A stretch of DNA of 35,366 nt from the IMG/VR virus record IMGVR_UViG_3300001847_000371, positions 1 to 35,366 of that record; one strand, 5' to 3'. This document shows positions 21,565 through 29,235 of this stretch, piece after piece; the first letter of the stretch is position 1, and the number at the start of each line of letters is the position of its first letter. Below the pieces are notes generated by a model. It was given only the letters and a program-made list of their open reading frames with translations. It made no database searches and was not told where the DNA came from. The position numbers were made by a program, and so were the translations under genes. The DNA comes from a virus.

Positions 21565-22952
21565 TTCCATGCCTTATCTTCGGTTGTACCTGTTTTGCCA
21601 AGCATTTCAGTTTTCATTCTTTTCATTGCTTGTTTAGCCAAATGTTTAACTCTGGACATTGGTGTGTGTTTTGCACCAGATTTGTCTGTAACAGTTGCTG
21701 GTTTGGATGTTGGATTATATGGACCTTCAAATGGAACGTTATCAGTTTCTGGTCTTTTAGACTCAGTTACTTTTTTTTTATCTTCTGGTTCATCATGTTC
21801 TGGTTTGCTTTTTTGTGCAGCACCACCATATGCACGACCAGCTTTAACGCCTGATCCACCTTTTGATTCTGGTGGTTTTGGTTTTTTCCAATCAAATGCA
21901 TTTTCTTCTACTTGTTCGGTATCTTCTTTGGTCAAACGCTCAACTGCCTTACCAATACCTGCATGACGTTTTTGGGCCGTAGCCATGAATTTTTTAGAAA
22001 GACTGGATGATGCTGCTTTTGAGCTAGGTTTTCTAGCTTTATCTGCCTGATTCTGGAAATCGGCGGAAAGTTTACGAGAAGCACCAACATCTCTTGCTGC
22101 ACTTTTCACATAAGAACCTAAAGTTGATTTTGACAATTCATCAATCTGTTCAACTTCTTCTTCAATATGATTTCCACCACATACGCATGGATCTTGCATA
22201 CAGTCTGGACAAATATCGGTTTCAACTTCTTCGTTGCGTTGTTTTGCATAATAAGCGGCTAAAGCCATCTTTTTACGCATTTCTGTTGATTTGCCTTTAA
22301 ACTTAGGATTATCAGAATGAACAAAATCGTGAATCCAATCACCAGCTTTTGCATCTTTAGATAATACTTCTTGGATCATTTGATCGAAAATTGAATGTTC
22401 TTCGTATTCTTCTTTGAACTTCTTCAATGTCATGGCCAAATTGGCACGCTTACCTAATTTACCACCTTTTTCTGCTGCGGCTTTTAGTTTTTCGGCAGGA
22501 ATCTTTTTGTCAGCAGGAACATGTAGTTGTTTGTGTAGGGCGCCTGGCTTTTTGATAGCCTTTTGGATCCATTTTTCTTTTTCTTCAATCTGTTCAATTT
22601 CTTCTTTTACATCACCAGCAATCTTAACTTTCTTAGACAAATAAGGATCAGCAGATTTCTTTTCACGACCTTTTAATGTGTCTGTTACTTCTTCTTTCAT
22701 TTTGGCTTGTTTGGCAGCTTGTTTCATTGGTTCTTTTTTATTGCCGTCTTTATCTAGATCCAAGAAATCTGGCTTAGCTGCTTCTTTAACTGGTTTCTGA
22801 CCAGCACGAAGCTTAGCTAAATCACCAGCATCAATCTTATCTGCTGGAGGAGACATTTTAGCAATTTGCTTTTGTTTTGGAGAAAGTTCTTTTTTCTCTA
22901 AAATGGATTTTACTGAATCTGCAACAGAATCTTTTTTGTTAAGATTGATCAT
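21561..22952 (-). CDS. capsid/scaffold-type protein with EF-hand-like loop and Cys cluster, 463 aa
   Basis: A modular, highly charged protein. The N-terminal MINLNKKDSVADSVKSILEK with LSPKQKQIAKM and KIDAGDLAKLRAG is a common phage module. DLDKDGNKKEP (65-75) resembles an EF-hand or dockerin calcium loop. EEIEQIEE (117-124) and EEVEQIDE (265-272) contain I-x-E, the T4 prohead protease site. Cys 248, 251, 256 and 258 (CPDCMQDPCVC) may bind zinc. The end (SRVKHLAKQAMKRMKTEML) is seen in capsid/scaffold proteins. It starts inside the upstream stop (ATGA) and has AGGC upstream. Probably a prohead-core or internal head component; the function of each module is unknown. Confidence 0.65.
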   Translation of the reverse strand: MINLNKKDSVADSVKSILEKKELSPKQKQIAKMSPPADKIDAGDLAKLRAGQKPVKEAAKPDFLDLDKDGNKKEPMKQAAKQAKMKEEVTDTLKGREKKSADPYLSKKVKIAGDVKEEIEQIEEKEKWIQKAIKKPGALHKQLHVPADKKIPAEKLKAAAEKGGKLGKRANLAMTLKKFKEEYEEHSIFDQMIQEVLSKDAKAGDWIHDFVHSDNPKFKGKSTEMRKKMALAAYYAKQRNEEVETDICPDCMQDPCVCGGNHIEEEVEQIDELSKSTLGSYVKSAARDVGASRKLSADFQNQADKARKPSSKAASSSLSKKFMATAQKRHAGIGKAVERLTKEDTEQVEENAFDWKKPKPPESKGGSGVKAGRAYGGAAQKSKPEHDEPEDKKKVTESKRPETDNVPFEGPYNPTSKPATVTDKSGAKHTPMSRVKHLAKQAMKRMKTEMLGKTGTTEDKAWK

Positions 22953-24811
22953 TTTTTGCCTGCCTTTTTTCGTTTTATTGTATCGTAGGTATAACCAACT
23001 TTATCTTTAGGATTTTCAATCGGTTCTTTATTATCTGCACCGCTTAGTGTTCCAGCAAATCCAGATTCTTGATCGTTTTGAAATCCATTATACTCATTAA
23101 TTGTTTTTCTAAACTTACCAAAATTTTTATCTTCTCTGTAAGTAACATCGCCCAATCCAGACATAGGGTATACTGTTCCCTGTTGGCGAGTGTCAAATTC
23201 AGGACCAATTCCAGATTGGTTTCTCAACCTTTGATTAACTGTAGGAGAGTCAACAAATCTGTTTTTTTTACTCTTTACTTTTTCTTTGTCTTGCTTGAAG
23301 TTGCTTTCTTTTGGCTCTGGGAAGATTTTGATCGACCCTTCTTTGGACTCGGAGTAGGTTCTGAAGGTGTAACTTCCACGCTTGGCGTTTCTGTCCCACT
23401 TGATGTTGTCTGCGTTTGGATCTCCTGCTCGATTATCGGCTGGGATATCTCCTGGACGGTCTGCTGTGGGGCCTGCTCCTGCACGGAGTTTTGGTTCGGA
23501 ACCGCTGCTGTCCTTTCCGTAAAGTCCAATGGATGGCTTTCTTCTACTTTCTTTGAGCTTCTGAATAAATCTAGAATCTTTCTTAACATAATTTTGTTCC
23601 TCAACAAAAGACTGGTGAATATTATTATTTAGCTTACCGTGATTCTCTAACCACAGGTATGCTTCCTCATTTAGAATCTTGATATCAATAAAATCGTTGA
23701 TACTTTGGTATATATCTGTAATATCTTCTTCTATTTCTTCTAACGAACCACTATTATTCAAATCAATAAAGTGTTCAAATTTATTCTGGTATAGTTCTTT
23801 GTTTGTTTGTGCTTCTTTCCACTTCTTCTGTCTTATGGATTCAGCAATCATTTTTGTCAGTTTTTCGTTGCGTTCTTTACTTGTTTCATTTGAAGTTTCA
23901 ACGAAAACCATTAATGTATCGTATCCTAATTCTTCCAGTTCTTCCTTGATCCAGAACATCTCATTTTGTTTATCGGCAGGACCATTAATAATCAATGGTT
24001 TACGAGTTCTAATTGCTTCTCTACGATAATCAGCCGTTCTTTCTGTTAATTTTTGCTTATCGGCTAAGTATTCAAAGGCCTGAACCGAATTGATTTCCAC
24101 AGCTCTGCTTTCGGCAATTGCTTCACGCAAAATAACATCTTTACCAGAACCAGGTCCACCAGTAACAAAAATGGCTTTGAACATGCCACGATTGACATTT
24201 TCGTGTAGACCCATACCACGACGAACATCATGCATCAATTCTTTTGCATGTGTATCGGAAACATGATGTGGGACACCTTGACGGAAAGATGAAAAATCTT
24301 TGTTTTTAGCATGTTCACGCATTTTAGAACCAGACATGCCCTCTGTACCTTCTGCATCTGGGTCACGATGGCCAGCAGAATGAACGGTTATCTTTTTGAA
24401 ATGGTACAATGCACCTTTGTGTGTACCATTATATTGGTGTAGTTTATCATGGTATTCTTTGACACGGTCTGAACCAGCAACCATATGTAAATGAGTTACA
24501 CCTTTTTTGTGTAACTCAGCTGCATGGTGCAAAAATGTTGGATGCTCTTTTGATGAAGTTGCAAAGTTTGTTCCAGGAGAATAACGCTTTAAGTGTTTGA
24601 GTTTTTGTTCTCCACTTAGAGGATTCTTTTTTGTGTCTTGTGAATGTGAAACAACAACGGAATGCTTTCCGCCGACCTTTTGTGCAACACCTTTAACTTT
24701 GTCGATTAGTTTCAAGTGTCCTGTGGTTGGAGGATTCATGCGGCCAAAGGCCATCACATGATGGTTTTCTTTAGTTTCTTCTTCTCTTAATAACTGTGAA
24801 AATGATTTCAT
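22949..24811 (-). CDS. nucleotidyltransferase + P-loop kinase-like fusion with structural tail, 620 aa
   Basis: Residues 1-10 (MKSFSQLLRE) look like a T4 capsid-targeting leader. Residues 18-200 form a cytidylyltransferase/NMNAT-type domain with GRMNPPTTGHL (23-33, TxGH) and GMSGSKMRE (158-166), the counterpart of ISxTxxR. Residues 211-380 are a P-loop domain with GGPGSGKD (218-225). The order NMNAT-like then P-loop kinase is that of NadR, which makes NAD from nicotinamide riboside. Residues about 400-620 are a low-complexity, then conserved tail (YPMSGLGDVTYREDKNFG) typical of virion-associated homologues in aquatic T4-like phages. A second open frame is printed inside 23275-23589. The substrate is not known. 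Confidence 0.75.
   Translation of the reverse strand: MKSFSQLLREEETKENHHVMAFGRMNPPTTGHLKLIDKVKGVAQKVGGKHSVVVSHSQDTKKNPLSGEQKLKHLKRYSPGTNFATSSKEHPTFLHHAAELHKKGVTHLHMVAGSDRVKEYHDKLHQYNGTHKGALYHFKKITVHSAGHRDPDAEGTEGMSGSKMREHAKNKDFSSFRQGVPHHVSDTHAKELMHDVRRGMGLHENVNRGMFKAIFVTGGPGSGKDVILREAIAESRAVEINSVQAFEYLADKQKLTERTADYRREAIRTRKPLIINGPADKQNEMFWIKEELEELGYDTLMVFVETSNETSKERNEKLTKMIAESIRQKKWKEAQTNKELYQNKFEHFIDLNNSGSLEEIEEDITDIYQSINDFIDIKILNEEAYLWLENHGKLNNNIHQSFVEEQNYVKKDSRFIQKLKESRRKPSIGLYGKDSSGSEPKLRAGAGPTADRPGDIPADNRAGDPNADNIKWDRNAKRGSYTFRTYSESKEGSIKIFPEPKESNFKQDKEKVKSKKNRFVDSPTVNQRLRNQSGIGPEFDTRQQGTVYPMSGLGDVTYREDKNFGKFRKTINEYNGFQNDQESGFAGTLSGADNKEPIENPKDKVGYTYDTIKRKKAGKK
23275..23589 (-). CDS. candidate overprinted gene inside the 620-aa gene, 104 aa
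   Basis: On the same strand but in another frame, ATG 23589 follows GAGGA by 8 nt and opens 104 codons. The product has an amphipathic N-terminal helix (MLRKILDLFRSSKKVEESH), a Gln/Thr/Ser/Pro-rich middle and a Lys/Ser-rich tail (SSQSQKKATSSKTKKK). The host frame here (about residues 408-512 of the 620-aa protein) is low-complexity and the DNA is locally richer in G+C than its surroundings, as expected of two overlapping codes. The composition looks like a membrane- or protein-binding disordered phage protein. Expression is unproven. Confidence 0.45.
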   Translation of the reverse strand: MLRKILDLFRSSKKVEESHPLDFTERTAAVPNQNSVQEQAPQQTVQEISQPIIEQEIQTQTTSSGTETPSVEVTPSEPTPSPKKGRSKSSQSQKKATSSKTKKK

Positions 24812-26004
24812 TTACGTACTTTTAACAGATTTATCTTACTGAATTCTTTGCGATTTACTAACTTTGTTGGTTCACCTGCATGATGAACAACAAATCCTTC
24901 TGGATCTGTTCTTTTTAGTTTACCACCTTCAACTTCTACGTGATGTTCTAATCCACCTTCATGTTGATTTAATGTTCTAACTAACACATCTTTTGCTTGT
25001 TGTAGATGGTGATGCATCTTTAATAAATTATCATATTGTTGTTTATTCTTTTTAATATGATCGACATGTAATTTTGCTTCAGCTTGTTTTCTACCTTGAG
25101 CAGCAGGAGTCTTTAATTTTTCACCGGCCTTTTTATACTTATCCTGTATGAATTTTGATAGACCTTCTGCGTTTGGTTTTTCGTCTGTTCTTACTGTATG
25201 GTTAATATATTGTTCTAGATGACCGCCTTCACCACTATGTGGACTTACAGCAGAATACATCTTTTGACCATTTTTATCGTGAATTTCTTGTGCGGCTTTA
25301 ATATGTTTATTGAATTCACCTTGGTCATCAACAGAATAGTGTACTTGTTTGGTATCATGGTTTGGTGAAATTCTCCAAACGTCTGGGTGATTTTTGAAGT
25401 TGTGTAGGTCTGGATGCGGATCGGCACTCATGGCTTTTGCAGAATCACCATGATATTGCGTGTGTACCACTACTCCAAGCTTTGCTTTTCTAACCTTATC
25501 AGCTTCTTCACCCTTTGCCGTATACTGAATAGTGTTTGGTGTAAAAGAAACTCCTTGTTTTGTTTCTTTCTTATCATCACCAGAGAACATCAAATCACCT
25601 TGATAAACACCAGTTTTTGGTGCGACTTTCTTTAGGTGATTCAAAGCATCATGTAACTTGGCCATTAAACCTGGTGCGTGACCATGGTTTTTTAATATAT
25701 CGGCATGTGTATAGTTAACTTTTGGTGTTTTGTTGAAAGCGGATTTTGACGCAACAAAAAACTTACCTGTTTCTGGGTGATGACCAAACACGATAGATGG
25801 TGAACCATCATATTTCATAGTCAAATGCGAACTGTTGCCACCAGACTTAATATGCTGGTGTGCTTGTTTTAATGCGGCTACGGCATGGTCGAAACCTTCT
25901 GCACCTTTTTGCAAAGGTCTATCTTCCGCATGAGTAATGTGTTTTAATTTTCCGCCTTCGGCTTCTTCAGCCTGTTCACGGATATATGTGACGAAATCTC
26001 TCAT
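24808..26004 (-). CDS. DUF6267-like protein with ligase-type nucleotidyltransferase motifs, 398 aa
   Basis: The leader MRDFVTYIRE (1-10) resembles the T4 capsid-targeting leader. Then come KYDGSPSIVFG (64-74, like motif I KxDG of DNA/RNA ligases and capping enzymes), YQGDLMF (134-140), EGFVVHH (369-375, like motif IV EGxV) and KLVNRKEFSKIN (381-392, like motif V). Related phage proteins with KWDGAP in place of KYDGSP are annotated DUF6267 (recalled). The sequence is unusually rich in His and Lys. It is the first gene behind a consensus late promoter and overlaps the 620-aa gene as ATGA. Predicted adenylyltransferase or ligase-fold virion protein; activity unproven. Confidence 0.65.
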   Translation of the reverse strand: MRDFVTYIREQAEEAEGGKLKHITHAEDRPLQKGAEGFDHAVAALKQAHQHIKSGGNSSHLTMKYDGSPSIVFGHHPETGKFFVASKSAFNKTPKVNYTHADILKNHGHAPGLMAKLHDALNHLKKVAPKTGVYQGDLMFSGDDKKETKQGVSFTPNTIQYTAKGEEADKVRKAKLGVVVHTQYHGDSAKAMSADPHPDLHNFKNHPDVWRISPNHDTKQVHYSVDDQGEFNKHIKAAQEIHDKNGQKMYSAVSPHSGEGGHLEQYINHTVRTDEKPNAEGLSKFIQDKYKKAGEKLKTPAAQGRKQAEAKLHVDHIKKNKQQYDNLLKMHHHLQQAKDVLVRTLNQHEGGLEHHVEVEGGKLKRTDPEGFVVHHAGEPTKLVNRKEFSKINLLKVRK

Positions 26005-26046
26005 TGATACCTTTTGAAATGCAACACACTTTGGTTGCCTGCGGTA

Positions 26047-26054
26047 TATTTATA
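26047..26054 (-). promoter_or_regulatory. consensus T4-type late promoter
   Basis: TATAAATA on the minus strand is an exact match to the T4 late promoter box read by the gp55-type sigma factor. It lies 42 nt upstream of the 398-aa gene in the only sizeable gap (26005-26109) of this region and would drive the head-protein module. Confidence 0.75.
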
Positions 26055-26109
26055 TAAGATTTAAATATACGGTTCTAAACTAAACAAATATTGAAACTGA
26101 TATATAGCG

Positions 26110-26802
26110 TCAATAATATTCAATATTGCCATTTCCAGACAACCATCCAAAACAATGAATTTGGTCCAATTCGACCAGATATTCTTTTGGAATATTATGG
26201 AAATGTGCATGTTCAGTATCAAAACCTTGTTGAATTACTGGTATGTTTTTTCTAATGACTTCAAGGTACGTGTCTATTAATGATGGACACATAGAAAACA
26301 TTCTGGTGATTAGAAGATCCGATATTTCTTTATTGTGCATCCAAGTTGGTATTCTTTTCTTAAAAACGAATTTACCAAAAATATCATGTTCTTCTGCATT
26401 AAAACCTTCCAACAAAACACTTCTACCAGAAAACTTAAAGATTCTTTTAACCGAACTCATCATTTTTGATGTGTCTGGATTCTGTTTAAGTGTAAGTAAT
26501 GTTTTGTATAACATTAGATTTTCAGCAAGACCTTTTTGACCAACTTGAGATAGTTTTAAAACATCAGCATCTTGCGTCATATCAATAAAATAATTTGACT
26601 TTTCTGCAACTGAAGTTCTTTCTAAATCTGTCAATGCACGTATAGAAGCATCAGTTGTTACGATAATTGCATCAGGAACAATCTTGCGAATTGATCTTAG
26701 ACCATCTACTGTTTGTTGAAATCTTTCACCGTCACTAAAAGGACTTACCAAAGGTTTTAACGCTGAAGTAACGATGAATAGGTTTTTGTCAGGCATAATC
26801 AT
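26110..26802 (-). CDS. hypothetical protein of the glycan cluster, 230 aa
   Basis: Starts at ATG 26802, overlapping the upstream stop as ATGA. It begins with LFIVTSALKP and contains RKIVPDAIIVTTDASIRALT and GRSVLLEGFNAEEHDIFG. The start pattern, with a short strand and then a query-like loop, and its placement suggest a glycosyltransferase-related or sugar-reading protein such as those in viral glycan clusters, but I see no DxD metal site. The C-terminus IHCFGWLSGNGNIEYY is distinctive. I do not assign an activity. Confidence 0.6.
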   Translation of the reverse strand: MIMPDKNLFIVTSALKPLVSPFSDGERFQQTVDGLRSIRKIVPDAIIVTTDASIRALTDLERTSVAEKSNYFIDMTQDADVLKLSQVGQKGLAENLMLYKTLLTLKQNPDTSKMMSSVKRIFKFSGRSVLLEGFNAEEHDIFGKFVFKKRIPTWMHNKEISDLLITRMFSMCPSLIDTYLEVIRKNIPVIQQGFDTEHAHFHNIPKEYLVELDQIHCFGWLSGNGNIEYY

Positions 26803-27830
26803 AAAAAATCACTTAATTTATCATCATTTCTATAAAGATTGATTGCAACTGCCCTTGGATATGGATTTGATTCATTATAATCATTAATCAGTATGCGTTT
26901 TGAATTCTGCAAACCACAAATGAGATTGAAACTCATAAACCCAAGGTCATACAACATTTGTCTGGTGATACTGGTATATTCGTTTGGTCTTGCTGATGTA
27001 AAGATAAATTGAGCACCTTTGGCTTGTAATTCTAACAATCGTTTGATATTCTTATGCAAAGGAATAGGTTTGCTCTCATAACTATTTGAACCAACACGTG
27101 TCTGGTTCTGTATGATTGTTCCATCAATATCACAGAAAATGACTGGTTTATCATTATATTCAAACCAATCATTTGCAGTACCAACATCAACATAATCTGT
27201 AATATACTTGTTAGTAAAGATTTGTAGATTATTGATGCAACGACCAATTACATCTGAAACAAACACTTCCCTATTAGTGTTTAATTCTTCAAAAGCCTGT
27301 TTATATAACATTGCTGATGAAAACTTATAACCACCGACACAAAAGGTGTCAGACACAACTTCTTTCTCTACGATATCCGTTATTATACCATTATTGTTAG
27401 CAATTGTAAAGCTTTTTGATGCCAACTTCTTTAGGATTTCATGTTGTGAAATTTTTGTAACACAAACGTAGTTGTCGCCTTCGGTAATATCATGCTCAAA
27501 AAAACTATCACAATCTTTAATGAATATCTCGGAAGTGTGTAATCCTGCGGATTTAATGATTTGATATACTGTGTCGGCCGGACCTCTGGTTGGTTTATCA
27601 ATAATCACATAATTGATATTGTCAGCCCATTCATGTTGTATCTGTTCAATAACACCATACTTTTCTTCGTGTTCTTTTAATATGCCTATATGAATTCTAA
27701 ATCCTTTCTGTCTAAAGGTTCTCAAGGCATTCATCAACATCATTTCACCCTTATAATCATATAATAGATATTTGGGCTTCATATTTGGAAATCTGGTAGA
27801 AAGACCAGCTGCTGGTACAATTACTTCCAT
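26799..27830 (-). CDS. sugar-nucleotidyltransferase fused to HAD-family phosphatase, 343 aa
   Basis: Residues 1-225 form a nucleotidyltransferase: PAAGLSTRFP (6-15) with PKYLL (19-23), KDCDSF (105-110) and VDVGTANDWFEY (214-225). Residues 229-343 form a HAD domain: FCDIDGT (232-238), FTSARP (277-282), K311 and ILINDY (313-318). It could both make an NDP-activated sugar or polyol and remove a phosphate from an intermediate. With the kinase gene directly upstream (10-nt overlap), the pair resembles LicC/LicA-type or capsule precursor systems. The substrate is unknown. Confidence 0.8.
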   Translation of the reverse strand: MEVIVPAAGLSTRFPNMKPKYLLYDYKGEMMLMNALRTFRQKGFRIHIGILKEHEEKYGVIEQIQHEWADNINYVIIDKPTRGPADTVYQIIKSAGLHTSEIFIKDCDSFFEHDITEGDNYVCVTKISQHEILKKLASKSFTIANNNGIITDIVEKEVVSDTFCVGGYKFSSAMLYKQAFEELNTNREVFVSDVIGRCINNLQIFTNKYITDYVDVGTANDWFEYNDKPVIFCDIDGTIIQNQTRVGSNSYESKPIPLHKNIKRLLELQAKGAQFIFTSARPNEYTSITRQMLYDLGFMSFNLICGLQNSKRILINDYNESNPYPRAVAINLYRNDDKLSDFL

Positions 27831-28564
27831 AATCTATGAATCTCTTTCATTAAAAAATTGTAATTATTATCACCACGTTCACAATATTGAATTACTCTCA
27901 ATAACATTAATATTAATAGTGAATCGTCAATATCTTGTGAAAATGAATGTTTGATTTTTGAATTTAATATCTCTAACTTGGTATCTAGTTTAACTTCCGA
28001 GTTGCGTAAAAACCATTTACATTCTATGTCTTGTCTTAGTTTTGCAAGATCGAACACATAAGAATCATATTCTGTCGTGACAGGATCAATCATAACAAAA
28101 CCTGTGTTTGTGTGCAATATATTTTCTAGTGTAAAATCGCCGTGATATGTGGATTTAGGAAGAACTTTTGGTAATTTTGCAATTAAATCATACTTTGTGA
28201 ATGGCATATCTTTTGATTTGTCCAACCAAGCCAATTTATTGTAGTATGTTTCTGTGTAATCTTTCATTTCAGATTCATTAGAAAAACTATCCATTGTTTC
28301 GTTGATGAAATTGAACAACTGATTGATATTATTATGAATCAAATAATTCTTCATGTCCAAACCATGGATATATTCCATCAGTAGACTATCATCGATTGAT
28401 AGGTATACTTTTGGAACATGATATCCCAGTTTTGTTAATTCGGACATTCTTTCAAGATTGCGTTTTGTGTTACCGATCTTTTCGACACAATAAACACCTT
28501 CAATCTCTTTCAAATAAACTTTTGAACCAGAATGACCTTGTAACTCTTTAATTATTTTTTCCAT
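27821..28564 (-). CDS. aminoglycoside/choline-kinase-like small-molecule kinase
   Basis: A 247-aa member of the APH/ChoK kinase superfamily. The catalytic loop YHGDFTLENIL has H141, D143 and N148; the metal-binding D160 lies in VMIDPVTTEYDS, and a Lys in VYCVEKIG fits the ATP-binding position. It would phosphorylate a small alcohol such as choline, ethanolamine or a sugar. It sits between a glycosyltransferase-like gene and the nucleotidyltransferase/HAD gene, fitting a pathway kinase-then-nucleotidyltransferase. The substrate cannot be read from sequence. Confidence 0.75.
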   Translation of the reverse strand: MEKIIKELQGHSGSKVYLKEIEGVYCVEKIGNTKRNLERMSELTKLGYHVPKVYLSIDDSLLMEYIHGLDMKNYLIHNNINQLFNFINETMDSFSNESEMKDYTETYYNKLAWLDKSKDMPFTKYDLIAKLPKVLPKSTYHGDFTLENILHTNTGFVMIDPVTTEYDSYVFDLAKLRQDIECKWFLRNSEVKLDTKLEILNSKIKHSFSQDIDDSLLILMLLRVIQYCERGDNNYNFLMKEIHRLWK

Positions 28565-29235
28565 TGTTCTATATCATCACGAATCAAAGAGTGCCATGTT
28601 CCATTATATGGTCCTGGTGGAAATGGATTATTCATATTGACATAGACGAGATTCTCACCACAAAGACCATGATATCTCAAATTGGCTTGCATCAGATTTT
28701 CACCAATAAAGTTTGCACCATTTTCATAGTATTCATCTATACGTTCAAAAGTGGACATATACTTTTTCATGTTTTTTTGTGAACTAAATGCAAATTGATC
28801 GTTGCCAAAATCTCGTTCTGGTACCATACGACAGTTTGGTATATACAGTTTTGAATTATTCAGTTCTGAAAAAGGTATTACCACATTTAACGCATAGTCG
28901 GTCCTTGTAGAAATGACCCAATCATATTGCCCATCAATAAGTTTCAACACCTCATTCTTTGAGTAAAACATTGAATAGGTGAATCGTGGTGGGTGTTTAA
29001 CTGCATCCGGTGTTCTGGTGTAAATTGAATCGTAATCACACATCAACTTATCTTCAAAAAGATAATCTTTAGGTTTGTATAGTCCATTTACACAAGACAC
29101 ACCTTCAGTTGCGGTTCTTTTCCAACTATGGATATAAACATCAACATCATAGTGATCCAAAAGATTGCGCTTGAAATATTCGTAACCTTTTTCAAACGAT
29201 CTGGTTTGACCAGAAAAACATAATGCAATTTTCAT
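28552..29235 (-). CDS. glycosyltransferase-like protein, 227 aa
   Basis: The start MKIALCFSGQTRSFEKGYEY followed by DVDVYIHSWK matches a family of putative glycosyltransferases seen in giant viruses, phages and surface-polysaccharide clusters. A possible catalytic area is YDWVISTRTDYAL with FGNDQFAFSS. No classical DxD is clear. It overlaps its neighbours by 4 and 13 nt, so the cluster is transcribed as one. Confidence 0.6.
   Translation of the reverse strand: MKIALCFSGQTRSFEKGYEYFKRNLLDHYDVDVYIHSWKRTATEGVSCVNGLYKPKDYLFEDKLMCDYDSIYTRTPDAVKHPPRFTYSMFYSKNEVLKLIDGQYDWVISTRTDYALNVVIPFSELNNSKLYIPNCRMVPERDFGNDQFAFSSQKNMKKYMSTFERIDEYYENGANFIGENLMQANLRYHGLCGENLVYVNMNNPFPPGPYNGTWHSLIRDDIEQWKK

Larger units (their letters stand above)
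18903..22160. repeat. 24-bp identical repeat encoding the VEQIDE motif in two genes
   Basis: Bases 18903-18926 and 22137-22160 are identical over 24 nt. They encode the core of the EEVEQIDE segment in the 320-aa and 463-aa proteins respectively. Looser copies occur near 18616-18640 and 22587-22612. The span given covers both exact copies; the sequence between is not repeated. Confidence 0.7.

Noticed and set aside
23069-23632. 187-aa plus-strand frame opposite the 620-aa gene
   Set aside because: Composition is hydrophobic/Cys/Phe-rich as expected of an antisense shadow and there is no start site context.
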